Shown in pieces: positions 22,295 through 32,276 of a stretch of 64,000 bases of DNA. Within the stretch, counting starts at the first letter, position 1. Each line of letters begins with the position of its first letter. The position numbers and the translations under genes are program-made. Under the pieces are notes generated by a model that had not been told where the DNA came from, did not search any database, and saw only the letters and a program-made list of their open reading frames with translations. The stretch is from Argyresthia goedartella (Eukaryota > Arthropoda > Insecta > Lepidoptera > Argyresthiidae). The stretch spans positions 38,016,201-38,080,200 of the forward strand of contig OX463810.1 in the NCBI GenBank assembly GCA_949825045.1, in the 5' to 3' direction.

Positions 22295-25200
22295 TAGAGT
22301 TAACTCGAAAAACAATACGATTTTGTATTGTTTTAATTGTAAGGAAAAGGGACATCCATTTACGAGATGTCCTAAACCTCTGATGAAATGCATACACTGT
22401 AACAAAGTGGGTCATAAATCCGAGGCGTGCCGATCAAAACAGGATGGCGCAGGGTCAATGAAGGCTGACACGGTAACAAAGACGATGAAAATTTCAGATT
22501 CAAGTCCTTCTGGCAAGTTCGTTAAAGAAGTGGTTGTCGAAAGCTTACCTATGGAAGCATTCATTGACTTGGGCAGTGAGGCGACTCTTATCAAGCGATC
22601 TTATTTTGTCAAACTCGGCATTGACCACAACAATACTCCGTCTGTGCTAAGAGGTTTTGGGAACAGCTTAGTTGAGTCTGAAGGCGCGGTAAAACTGAAC
22701 CTGACCATTGACGGAGTTAGCGCTATTGTTATGTGTAAAATAGTAGATGATGCCTTACTTGAAAAGCCAATGCTCATTGGGCAGAGCTTTTCGGAACAGC
22801 CACATGTTGTAGTCTACAAAGACTCTCAGAAGCTACAATTTCTACACATTGGCGCTGAAGTCCCCAATCCCGATTTAGATGAAAATTCTGAACGCCTACA
22901 GAGGATTAGAGTCACTGCTCATTGTAACCTTTATGGTGCCGCAAGTGTGAGAGCCGATGCCGAGTCGCTTTTCTCTGGTAGTGTTGCCATAGGTACTAGA
23001 ATCGTAGGAAGGCCGAACAATCAGTACGTGGTCTGTGGAGGCATTTATGAGGTCAAAAATGGTTCTCTCCATGTTGTTCTGACCCCGTGTTCGATACCAT
23101 GTTGGATTCAAGAGAATTTTGTATTCTCGCGAGCCGAAAGGGTAAATATTGTTTACAGGCTTATGAACGAAACAGAACCCCTAGTTTCAAGTTCATCGTC
23201 TGGGACCTCCATTACGGCCAATAAACTAGACGCGAACCAAGTCAACGTAGGTGATTCAGTATCTGACAGTGATAGGGCAAGGCTTATGGACATACTCCGC
23301 CGTCATGAAGGCTGTTTTGCGCAGAACTTAGTGGAGTTGGGCTGTACGAGCGTAACTAAAATGAACATTGAACTAAACAGTTCACGTTCGGTAGTCTATA
23401 GACCCTATCGACTCTCGCACCAGGAACGTGAAAAAGTCCGCGCGATGGTGAATGACATGTTACAAGCGGGGATTATTAGGGAGTCCGTGTCAAACTACGC
23501 GAGTCCTATTATCCTGGTTCGTAAAAAGGATGGTAACATCCGTTTGTGCGTGGACTACAGGCTTCTTAATTCTGTGACAGTCAAGGAAAGATATCCCATC
23601 CCCATTATAGAAGATGAGGTAGCAAGACTGTCCGGGCAGGCATGGTTTATAACCCTAGATCTTATGTCTGGTTATTACCAGGTACCTATAGCGGAAGGTA
23701 GCAAACATCTGACGGCATTTGTCACTCCAGACGGACAATACGAGTACAATCGTATGCCGTTTGGTTTGGCAAATGCCCCCGCAGTCTTCCAGCGGATGAT
23801 GAACCATGTCCTCGGACCAGCACGGTTCGATAAGGCTACGGTCTATATTGATGACGTATTAATCTTCGGCAAAACACCTGAGGAATGCATGGACCGGTTA
23901 GAAGAAATTCTTGGTTTGCTGAAGGAGGCCAATCTCAAGCTCAACCTTGCAAAGTGTAGTTTTCTGCAAAATAAGATTGATTTCCTGGGTTATGAGATTG
24001 GCTCGATGGGTGTTCAACCTGGAGAGGCAAAAACTCGGAGCGTTGCAGAGTTTCCTCGCCCCGTTAACGTTCACAACGTTCGGCAATTCCTCGGATTGGT
24101 GAATTACTTCACAAAGTTCGTCCAAGGTTTCGCGCAAATAGCCCATCCTCTTACAAAACTACTTAAGAAGGATGCCTCTTGGGAGTGGACTGATGACCAA
24201 GAAGAATCCTTTGTGACCCTAAAGGCCAAACTAATTGATCGACCCGTGCTTGCCATTTACGACCCGGCGGCCGAGACCGAGCTACATGCTGATGCCAGCA
24301 GATTAGGAGTTGGAGGAATCTTGCTTCAGCGACCTCAAGGTAGCGAAAGTTCTTTTCACCCTGTGGCTTTTTACAGCCGTCAAACGACCCCTGAAGAAAA
24401 AAACTTTCACTCCTATGAGTTGGAGACCTTAGCTGTAGTTTGCGCTCTTAAAAAGTTTCGCGTATACCTGTTAGGAAAAGAATTCAAGGTAGTCACCGAC
24501 TGCAGCGCACTCCGCTCTACGTTTAGCAAACGTGACTTGGTACCGAGGATAGCACGGTGGTGGCTGGCGCTGCAAGAATTCGACTGCTCCGTTGAGTACA
24601 GGGCAGGAAAAAAAATGGAACACGTCGACGCGCTCTCTAGGAACCCGGTTGGAGACTCTACAACCAACAATCCTGAGCAATTTCCTGCTATCATGGCCAT
24701 AAGTGACGATGATTGGTTACTTACCCTCCAATTGGGTGACTCGGAGCTGCGACGTATTCGCGACATTGTAGCCAGTGACTTGGATACAAAGGGTCTAGAT
24801 TACATCAAAGAGAACTACATTTTGAAGGATAACAAGCTGTTCAGATGCATAGATGGGAACAAAGATTGTGTAAGATGGGTGGTACCAAAGGGCGCAAGGT
24901 GGCAGTTGTGCAAAATGAATCATGACGACATAGGTCATGTAGGCTTCGAGAAAACTTACGAACGGATTAAAAAGAATTATTGGTTTGCTAAAATGAAGCG
25001 ATTTGTTAAGAAGTATGTTGAAGCCTGCTTAGACTGCGCTTACGCCAAAAAGGCCAGTAACACACATGAGGGATTATTACACCCAATAGAAAAAATTGAA
25101 TTGCCATTCCACACTTTGCACTTTGACCACCTTGGGCCCTTTGTAAGGTCTAAAAGGGGTAACACGCACATACTTACCATAGTGGATGGATTTACCAAGT

Positions 25201-26012
25201 TTGTATTCATAAGGCCAGTGAGGAATACAAACGCACAAAATGTAATCAAGAGCTTACAAGACATATTCGACATCTTTAGGGCACCCAACCGTATTGTCAG
25301 TGATCGAGGTTCTTGCTTTACGTCGCACGCGTTTCGGAGATTCTGCCTTGACCGAGGAATAAAGCATATTTTAAATGCGGTCGCTTCCCCGAGATCTAAC
25401 GGTCAGGCCGAACGTTATAATAGAACGATTCTTGATTCGCTCACAGCACAAAACTTAAGGGGCGATGAAAGAGACTGGGATGACAAGACAGGAAAAATTC
25501 AGTGGGGTTTAAATAACACCGTCCAAAAGACAATAGGTAGAGCGCCCGCGGAGGTCATGTTTGGAACTAAAATAAACAGTGAGCATCATCCGGCTCTAAA
25601 CGAAGTTTCACAGGAAATCCATCAAGCTGAGGATTTGCCCTCCATTCGAAGAGAAGTTAAAAATAGGATCGATGCAGCGCAGGATGCTCAGAAACAGTAT
25701 CACGATAGAGGCAAGCGTCCTGCTCGAGTTTACCATAATGGTGACTTAGTCAAAATCACAAAGGTCGCGTTCCAAAACCAAGGAAAGAGTACAAAGTTGA
25801 TGCCTTCGTACGAGGGACCATTCAAGGTTGTTAAAGTCCTAGGTAACGATCGTTACAAGATTGCTCCTATCGCAGGTTTCGAAGGAATGCAGAACAAGCG
25901 TAAGACGACCGTTGCCGCAGACCGAATGCAACCATGGATACATGTAGCTAGTCCAGCAATTGATGATGATGATTCTCTTGATAAAGAAGAAGAAATCGAT
26001 ATGTCAGAATGA
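22278..26012 (+). CDS. Gypsy Pol polyprotein, intact
   Basis: A 1244-codon frame offset +1 from gag. The ATG at 22278 lies 17 bases before the gag stop, and the frame is open upstream at least to 22191, so either a +1 shift or reinitiation is possible. Two CCHC knuckles come first (C18-C31 and C38-C51). The protease has D97-L98-G99-S100 where most relatives have DTG or DSG. Reverse transcriptase spans about 370-560 with YIDD at 523-526. RNase H follows (D672 in HADAS, D741). Integrase has an HHCC finger (H882 to C920) and D950, D1009, E1045, giving D,D35E, with a GPF module at 1180-1182. No stop or frameshift breaks it. Confidence 0.95.
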   Translation: MQKQSSRVNSKNNTILYCFNCKEKGHPFTRCPKPLMKCIHCNKVGHKSEACRSKQDGAGSMKADTVTKTMKISDSSPSGKFVKEVVVESLPMEAFIDLGSEATLIKRSYFVKLGIDHNNTPSVLRGFGNSLVESEGAVKLNLTIDGVSAIVMCKIVDDALLEKPMLIGQSFSEQPHVVVYKDSQKLQFLHIGAEVPNPDLDENSERLQRIRVTAHCNLYGAASVRADAESLFSGSVAIGTRIVGRPNNQYVVCGGIYEVKNGSLHVVLTPCSIPCWIQENFVFSRAERVNIVYRLMNETEPLVSSSSSGTSITANKLDANQVNVGDSVSDSDRARLMDILRRHEGCFAQNLVELGCTSVTKMNIELNSSRSVVYRPYRLSHQEREKVRAMVNDMLQAGIIRESVSNYASPIILVRKKDGNIRLCVDYRLLNSVTVKERYPIPIIEDEVARLSGQAWFITLDLMSGYYQVPIAEGSKHLTAFVTPDGQYEYNRMPFGLANAPAVFQRMMNHVLGPARFDKATVYIDDVLIFGKTPEECMDRLEEILGLLKEANLKLNLAKCSFLQNKIDFLGYEIGSMGVQPGEAKTRSVAEFPRPVNVHNVRQFLGLVNYFTKFVQGFAQIAHPLTKLLKKDASWEWTDDQEESFVTLKAKLIDRPVLAIYDPAAETELHADASRLGVGGILLQRPQGSESSFHPVAFYSRQTTPEEKNFHSYELETLAVVCALKKFRVYLLGKEFKVVTDCSALRSTFSKRDLVPRIARWWLALQEFDCSVEYRAGKKMEHVDALSRNPVGDSTTNNPEQFPAIMAISDDDWLLTLQLGDSELRRIRDIVASDLDTKGLDYIKENYILKDNKLFRCIDGNKDCVRWVVPKGARWQLCKMNHDDIGHVGFEKTYERIKKNYWFAKMKRFVKKYVEACLDCAYAKKASNTHEGLLHPIEKIELPFHTLHFDHLGPFVRSKRGNTHILTIVDGFTKFVFIRPVRNTNAQNVIKSLQDIFDIFRAPNRIVSDRGSCFTSHAFRRFCLDRGIKHILNAVASPRSNGQAERYNRTILDSLTAQNLRGDERDWDDKTGKIQWGLNNTVQKTIGRAPAEVMFGTKINSEHHPALNEVSQEIHQAEDLPSIRREVKNRIDAAQDAQKQYHDRGKRPARVYHNGDLVKITKVAFQNQGKSTKLMPSYEGPFKVVKVLGNDRYKIAPIAGFEGMQNKRKTTVAADRMQPWIHVASPAIDDDDSLDKEEEIDMSE

Positions 26013-26490
26013 ATTTCAGTAAAGTCTAAAAGTATGCAATTACTTTGATAGTGTACCAACTTTATAATTTTATTTGTACAAAGTATAAAGAAACCGCTTT
26101 ATCCCTTTCTCAGTTGGGTCGCTAACACCTTACCCACACACTCATCATTAAAAATAAATAAAATGTTTAGATAAGTTTATTAATGTAAATAGGTAGTACA
26201 CATAATGTTGTAATAGTTGTCTGATTAACTACATAATTTGTTCATTTTGTTTCAGGTCAAGTGCGACTTTAGTCGAATAAGTTTGGGACTTGACCTGCTA
26301 TGAAGATGAAGACAGTGGAAAGAAAAGTGAAATAAGATTTGAATACACATTAGTCTGATTAAATGTTCTTAAATAAGATTATATAATACAAAATAGGATA
26401 ACTTTAAACCAGATGCCTCGTTACGCCAAGTGTAAGGTTCCACCGGGTACCTACGTGCATGAGGACATGCACGGTATCAGGATGGACGAG
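26013..26490 (+). other. Gypsy 3' untranslated region
   Basis: Non-coding stretch between pol and the 3' LTR. At 26255-26300 AGGTCAAGT and ACTTGACCT form an inverted pair right after a TTTGTTTCAG that looks like a splice acceptor. No strong polypurine tract lies against the LTR; the last bases are GGATGGACGAG. No envelope frame is seen. Confidence 0.7.
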
Positions 26491-26559
26491 TGTAAGGTTT
26501 GCTTACGTTTACACAAAAATGTTGGTGGACTTTTGGTTTTTGTGCTGGCAACATTATAG
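26413..26559 (+). CDS. 48-residue ORF crossing into the Gypsy 3' LTR
   Basis: Starts at an ATG on 26413, runs through the LTR border at 26491 and stops at 26559. The protein begins MPRYAKCKVPPGTYV and has cysteines in CKVPP and CKVC contexts, then a hydrophobic end (GGLLVFVLATL). It cannot be read from the 5' LTR alone. I do not recognise it and it may be chance. Confidence 0.2.
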   Translation: MPRYAKCKVPPGTYVHEDMHGIRMDECKVCLRLHKNVGGLLVFVLATL

Positions 26560-26909
26560 TCTGTCATACAATTGGTACGCGCGTAGGGCTTGACCAATCA
26601 GAGGCTTTGACCAATCGTAAGCTTGTGTTATGTAGGCGGAGTTTTGTGAAACAACTTGGCGGGAGAAGTTGCCGGGCGTTTTCGCAAGGGACCGCGCGAG
26701 GGCATTCGGTCGGAACGAGTAACGCTGAGCGGTTGTGTTAGCTGACTGGCGATAAGTTTAGTTACGAGTTACGAACAAAGTTAGTTAATAAATAATAAGT
26801 TCTGTAAATAAGTTTGGCTAATAAATAATAAGTTCTGTAAATAAGTTTGGCGCTGATTAAAGTGTTGCTGAAGTGACATCGTGTTGATTATTTCTGAGAG
26901 ACTCTAAAA
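26491..26909 (+). repeat. Gypsy 3' LTR, 419 bp
   Basis: Matches the 5' LTR at every base I compared. It is followed directly by the second CTAG and the resumed LINE frame. A GTGTAAGGTT also occurs 61 bp upstream at 26430, outside the LTR. Confidence 0.93.
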
Positions 26910-26913
26910 CTAG

Positions 26914-27620
26914 TAATAAACATTGATAAAACAAAAATAATGAACTTCCAAACAAACCAAAATACATTAGTTGATAATATGGACATTAATCACATTGGCA
27001 AAAAAGTTGAGCAAACAATGGTAACAAAATTTTTAGGATTATATATTGATAACAATTTAAAATGGAAAACACATATCGAGAACACATGTAAAAAGCTTAG
27101 TAAATTTTCGTATGCATTGTATAAACTGTCAAAAACAGTATGTACAGATACAGTTTTATTAGCATACAATGGATATGTAGACTCCACATTACGATTTGGT
27201 ATAATTTTTTGGGGGAACGGGACAGGCAAATAAAATGTGCTTATAGCCCAAAAAAAGTGTATTAGGTCTATGTCTGGCCTTCATCGCAGAGACAGCTGTA
27301 AGCCTCACTTTAAAAGGCTAAATATTCTAACGTTCCCTTCACTATATATTTACGAGCTTGCTACCTTTGTCAAAACTAATTCGAATCTTTTTACCAATTT
27401 CACAAGTAAACGTCACAAATCTAGAATATATATGCCTCAACATAAGACAGCTCTGTTTAAAAATAATATTTATGGCATGATACCAATAATCTATAACAAG
27501 CTACCAGAGAGTATCCGTAATATAGATAATTTGATACAATATAAGAGGGAACTGAGAAAGTTACTTATTAATAAGACATACTACACTATAAATGAATATA
27601 TAAATGACCCAATATTGTAA
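26914..27620 (+). pseudogene. LINE ORF2, C-terminal part after the Gypsy insertion
   Basis: Continues the LINE frame with NIDKTKIMNF, the K-T-K motif that normally follows the reverse transcriptase thumb. Next comes FLGLYIDNNLKWKTHI (the FLG..ID..L.W block), a TAA at 27231-27233 in frame, and then CIRSMSGLHRRDSCKPHF and a C-terminal tail to 27620. The TAA is a further inactivating change. Confidence 0.85.
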
Positions 27621-27845
27621 TGTAATAAAAATAAACATGGACCTTTGGCTTGCGTCAAATAGGTTACTAAATACATGCATGCATAGAGTAAAGCTAAGAT
27701 AAAATTATTGCTGCATGTACTACCTAGTTATAGGAAATATTTGTATGCCCTGTGGCGAAACATAGTGATCTTTACCATAATATAATAACCTTATGTACCT
27801 ATGTTTGACAAATAAAATCATTTGATTTGATTTGATTTGATTTAA

Positions 27846-29930
27846 AATATTAATTTGTCCAGGTGGCAAGTGTAATAAATAAAATAAACTAAACTTAATA
27901 TTGGTGGGAAGTGTGAGAATAACCTAGGCTAAGTACCTATTCTCAGAATAAATAAAAATTAAAAACAAATGAAATGTGCGTTGTGAAAGAGAATTGTAAA
28001 TTGCATGGTTGTTGCATGCAAATGTTTGGTGTGTTGAATTGTATTGTAAGTAATAATGTCAAATCATAGATACACAAGAAAATATAAAATTATAAAATTT
28101 AAATTAAATCACTACATATACACATTAAGGATTTGAATAAATCTTAAGAATAAAATAAAATAAGGTGGAAAACGCGGCACGCAGCACCACGTCCGCGGTC
28201 GTGGCAGCATCACGTACTCTGCTTTTGTTGCTCCAATAACTGTGCTCGAATTCGTCTTTTGAATATTGTTTTTGTTTTGAGCTCTCTCAGCGGAGGGGGT
28301 ATGTTATTCCAGCATTTTGTGGCAAGGTACCTGAAGCCGCCACGAAACGCCGCAGTTCCGTGGCGAGGAACCGATAGAACGCAGGTATTATTTCTGTTTG
28401 TGTGGTGGCGCGAAAACCTCCAGGTCAGTTTTTCAAATAAGTATTCAGGTTTACCTGTTTTAATAACACCAAACAAAAGTGTTGAAAAATATAAATCTTG
28501 TCTCGCTCTTAATTTCAGCATATCGGCACTATTGAAATATGGTGTGACATGCGTGCGCGGAGGAATCTTGAAGCAATACCGAGCACAGGCGTTTTGTACC
28601 CTTTGTATCAACTTCTCTGTTCGTTTGTATACACATGGGCCGTAAACCAACAAGCCATAGTTTATTTTAGAGTGCACCAGAGATTCACAAAGCCTGACAC
28701 GCATATCAACACTTAGAAATCTTCTAACCTTGTACAAAACTTTGAGCCGATAAAAGCAGGCTTTTACGACTTCTACAACATGTTTTTTAAAGCGTAATTC
28801 ACTGTCCATTAGTATGCCAAGGTTTCGGGCCTCACTGACTCGTTCCAGGCGACCACCTGAGATTGAAATTTCGGGATCATAGTCAATTATGGATTTTACT
28901 TGTGTTTTTGAGCCAATAATTAAGTACTTTGACTTCGATGGGTTTAAAACTAATGCATTTTTGGCAGACCAGAGGGACACCTTAGCGAGATCCTCATTTA
29001 TATTTCTGACGGCCTCTTCGATGTTATCTTTATTGGAATCTATATACAACTGAAGATCATCAGCATATAAATGGCACTTACTGTGCTTAATGCAACCTAT
29101 TATATCTGCACTGTACAAAATAAATAGTATAGGTCCCAGAATGGACCCCTGAGGGACGCCTCTTCCAGAGAGTATGCAATCAGATGAGATACTAGATCCA
29201 TCCTTTCCACTAATAACAACTTGTAGGCAACGATAGACAAGATAGCTCTCAATCCACTTTATCGACTCAATATGAAACCCATAGTAATTTAGTTTAGACA
29301 GCAACATATTTACATTTAAGCAGTCGAAAGCTCGAGAAAAGTCCAGTAATGCCAGTATAGTACCAAAACCCTTGTCCTGGGAAGCTAGGATATTATCCAC
29401 GACATCTAGTAAGGCAGTGGTTGTGCTGCGTTCTTTTCTAAACCCTGACTGCAACATAGGCAAAATCCCATTTTTTTCCAGGAATGAAGTGATCTGGTTA
29501 CATATAATCCTTTCCAAAACTTTGCATAAGTATGGTAGTATACTTATCGGTCTAAGATCAGTCACATTTTTCGGGTCATTATTTTTAGGAATTGGCCGAA
29601 TAGTCGATTTTTTCCAGAGCCCTGGGAAGGTAAAAGTGGTGATTGACCGATTCACAATAGCTGTAATGATCCTAAGAGTTGTAGGTAGTGTAAATAGAAC
29701 CATACTTCTAGTTATTCCATCACTACCGCGGGCTTTTGATGGGATGTTTAAAATAATTTTTCCCACTTCGCTCTCATTGACCGGGTGCATCTGAAAAGTC
29801 GCGCTACAATACCTGTGATGCTCGAAGTAACTAAGATTAGATATCGTAACACCATTGTCTCCAGGCACATTGAGGAAGTGGGTGATCATCTCATTTGGAT
29901 CGTTATGTTAACAAGAGATTCTGGCTGATT
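27846..29930 (-). mobile_element. 5'-truncated Jockey-group LINE on the minus strand
   Basis: Contains a 1680-bp open reverse transcriptase frame (29889-28210) followed by an AT-rich 3' untranslated part toward lower coordinates, with several AATAAA-like motifs. The right end lies near 29915-29930, where the coding frame meets a stop and unrelated sequence. The 3' boundary against the preceding LINE tail is approximate. Confidence 0.75.
28210..29889 (-). pseudogene. LINE reverse transcriptase, 5'-truncated but open
   Basis: 559 residues from the first ATG of the surviving frame, although the true protein began upstream with an endonuclease that is gone. In order: SKARGSDGIT, LRPISILPYLCKVLERI, SGFRKERSTTTALLDV, ALLDFSRAFDCLN, GRGVPQGSILGPILF, and YADD at residues 275-278. 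The thumb and C-terminal domain follow (NPSKSKYLIIGS, RNLGILMDSELRF, WNNIPPPLRELKT). It stays open to a stop at 28210. The motifs fit the Jockey/CR1 group and differ from the 17-27 kb LINE (YADD here, FADD there), so these are two families. Confidence 0.85.
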
Positions 29931-29984
29931 CATAGAGATTTATGAGTATGTACTTAGGTAGAATAAGGTTCAGTATATAGTATT

Positions 29985-30192
29985 ACTAGCTGACCCTGCA
30001 AACGTTGCTATGACATATAAATCCAAATATATAAATTTTGGGGTGGACTAACCTTATAACTTAGGGGTATAAAAATAAATAAAAAACCTATCCTCAGACC
30101 AAATGTACATATAAAGTTTCATTAAAATCGGTTGAGCCGTTTCGGAGGAGTGTGGCAACTAACACTGTGATACGATAATTTTATATATTACA
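29985..30192 (+). repeat. Interspersed insect repeat
   Basis: Runs from AGCTGACCCTGCAAACGTTG to ATTTTATATATTA and includes TTTCATTAAAATCGGTTGAG. I recall this pattern as a widespread repeat in insect genomes, but its class is not certain to me. Not coding. Confidence 0.5.
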
Positions 30193-30429
30193 TGTAACTA
30201 CAGTAGCTTCAAGTAACATAATGTTATACCGCGGAGCTTTGAATGTAGCACTCTTCGCAGTTTTGTAAGGTTGCTTGGGTCACTCATATTGTGTTAATGA
30301 GGCAATGAGTAATATAGTATGCTAGTGGAAACTCGTATGCACCCAGCCAGATGGGCGAAAATCGCCACCAAAAGAAGGAATCCGGGGCGTAGGAGCAAAC
30401 CTACACGAAGATACATAGCATGGCATAAG

Positions 30430-30627
30430 ACATAAACATTTACATACAGGCGCATAAATTGCTTCTTGTCCCACACTAGGATACCCTGTGTAGTGGGAAC
30501 CAGAAACAACTACGTCACCCACAAACATCCATGCTGTCTTTTTTCTTCATTACTTCCAGCCGGGGATCGAATCCGGGACCTGCCGCATGGTAGGAGAGCC
30601 ATGACCGCTGAGTCACCAAGGTTGCCG
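30430..30627 (-). mobile_element. SINE family B, copy 2
   Basis: Same order as the other family B copies: ACATTTACATACAGG, CACACTAGGATACCCTGTG, then the plus-strand complement of box B (GGGATCGAATCCGGGACC). The tRNA-like head is at the right end, near 30550-30625. Confidence 0.75.
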
Positions 30628-30725
30628 CAGATGGTGGGACGATGTCTGGAAGTACGGACTTAAACGGGGGAAGCCTTTGCCCATCAGTGGGACACCGTAA
30701 TGGCTACATTAAAATTAAAATCAAG
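30628..30725 (+). mobile_element. RTE-like LINE 3' remnant
   Basis: Carries GEAFAHQWDTV in one frame with RRWWDDV just upstream. From memory this matches the usual C-terminal end (GEAYVQQWD) of RTE-type LINE proteins. A similar remnant lies at 57880-58022. Confidence 0.5.
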
Positions 30726-31257
30726 TGGAATCTTGGAAAATATTTCAAGGCGAAAACTATTCAAATGAATTAATAGGGTGGCTTAGAAACATTCCAGAGA
30801 ATAAACTCCAGTGACTTTAATTTTGGTATGGTATGGTTAACTAAGTATCAGAAACACCAACCGTTTCTGGAAAAATACTTTGATTTGTATCAACTCGATA
30901 TCAAAACACAAAGCAATTTCAACGACTGTTTTTTTTTTCGACCGACATACACTGTGGGCTCTTTCTTACCCGAAGACCTCACGAAACTCACGATCTTTCA
31001 ACACATTATATTATACACTTTAGTCTGCTGCTGCCAAGTACAGAGAACAAACAAGATCGAATTTCTAAGAACCCATACCTATGAACGAGTACAACCTCTC
31101 TTCAAAACTTGCGTGGCGATAGCAACCGATCAGGTAAAACCCACGCGCTATCGGAATCGTAAAAAAATTATAACTATATTTTTTGCGTAACACATTACCT
31201 ATACATATAGAAAATAAACATAGGAAAAGTATTTGCAAAGACGAGCTTATCCCTAAT
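30726..31257. other. No gene recognised
   Basis: A 120-codon open frame at 30828-31190 has no recognisable domain and reads through AT-rich DNA up to the solo LTR. Treated as non-coding. Confidence 0.45.
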
Positions 31258-31413
31258 TGTTTAATATTTATGCTTCGGAACGCACCGGTTTTCGTTGCGT
31301 TCGGATCGACCGCGAGTAATCGGGACATCACTAGCGGAAACGGAACTGCAGCTGTCACTTGTACAGAAACGAGATGACGAATTAGAGGTTACCTTTCTTG
31401 TAAGGCTCGACCG

Positions 31414-31525
31414 AGATCTCGGTCTCGGTCTCGGTCTCGGCATTCTCGGCTACAAATCCAACCGAGAAACTTGTCTCGGTTCTCGGCTAATTATAGCCGA
31501 GATTCTCGGCCATGACCGAGATTGT
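31414..31525. repeat. hAT left subterminal CTCGG repeats
   Basis: About ten CTCGG motifs (several as GGTCTC-GGTCTC runs) lie within 110 bp of the left end, some in inverted orientation (CCGAGA). A matching cluster lies at 34297-34376. hAT transposases often bind short subterminal repeats; that role here is inferred. Confidence 0.75.
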
Positions 31526-31879
31526 AACATTGTTCGGATCGGCATTCAAATTTTACCGCGCGTGGCAACGCGCCGCAGCGCGTAGTCGATTGGTGTAAGT
31601 AAGTGCGTGAGAGAGCTGAATTGTGATTGGTTGAAGTCCCGGCTGGCGAACTGCGGCCGGCCGCTTCCGCCCCATTCGAGCAGTATTTGTAATTGTTTAT
31701 GTTTACAATAGTAATGAGTGGAAGTTTGTTTTAACACAGTAAATTGAAATAAGTTCTTTTAAGTGTTGTGTTGCTACTTGCTGTGATTACTTGTTGTTGA
31801 TACTTGTAAATTGATTAATTACACTGGTTTGGTGAAAGCAAGATCATTACTTATAGTTTTGCGGTGGAATATAAAGCGG

Positions 31880-32263
31880 GTAAGTTGTTTTTATAAATAT
31901 AAGTAAATTAAATATATATTACAGATTGATAGGGTTTTGTGACGTTATGCGTATGTTTTTTGCTGAAAATACGTAAGGTTTATAATTAATAAAATACCTA
32001 CAATTAAAAATAACTAAACACATGGTTTGTTTGTCAATAGGTACCTATAGCACTTGCAAAGCTTTTTGCTAAAATCAAATACGATACGTAGGTTAGGTAC
32101 CGTTTCTTAGTAAAATTAATCGAAAATTGGTTTTGATCTAAGTTAACGACTTATTTGTTTTTTAAACAACAATCTTATCAGGTGCTATTTTTTCAGTTTT
32201 GTTTCGATTTAATGTGTTTAATGTTTATGTTTACTAAGAAGGTATAATATTGTATTGTTGCAG
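31880..32263 (+). other. Candidate 5' UTR intron of the hAT gene
   Basis: A GGGTAAGT donor at 31880 and a TTGTATTGTTGCAG acceptor ending at 32263 would remove 384 bp just upstream of the coding start. After splicing, the first ATG (32264) opens a six-codon frame that ends 8 bases past the transposase ATG at 32277 and overlaps it. Purely sequence-based. Confidence 0.45.
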
Positions 32264-32276
32264 ATGAAAACTAAAT

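Larger units (their letters stand above)
19672..26909 (+). mobile_element. Complete Ty3/Gypsy LTR retrotransposon
   Basis: A 7238-bp element with two 419-bp LTRs that I read as identical base for base, flanked by a direct CTAG duplication (19668-19671 and 26910-26913). It has a putative primer site, an approximately 1.1-kb leader, gag (21197-22294) and a single 1244-codon pol frame with protease, reverse transcriptase, RNase H and integrase in that order, which defines the Gypsy superfamily. No envelope gene is present. Identical LTRs and intact frames mean a recent insertion. It landed inside a LINE reverse transcriptase gene. Confidence 0.95.
17403..27845 (+). mobile_element. CR1/Jockey-type LINE interrupted by a Gypsy element
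   Basis: A LINE ORF2 runs from about 17403 to 19671, is cut by the 7.2-kb Gypsy insertion (19672-26909), and resumes at 26914 to a stop at 27620. The reading frame is continuous across the insertion once the Gypsy element and one copy of the CTAG duplication are set aside. The 3' untranslated part ends at about 27845 in a TTTGA/TGATTT microsatellite. ORF1 and the 5' region are missing. Besides the insertion it carries at least two frameshifts and two stops, so it was probably already dead. Confidence 0.85.

Noticed and set aside
30828..31190. 120-codon frame upstream of the solo LTR
   Set aside because: AT-rich, low-complexity protein with no domain or neighbours that support it.
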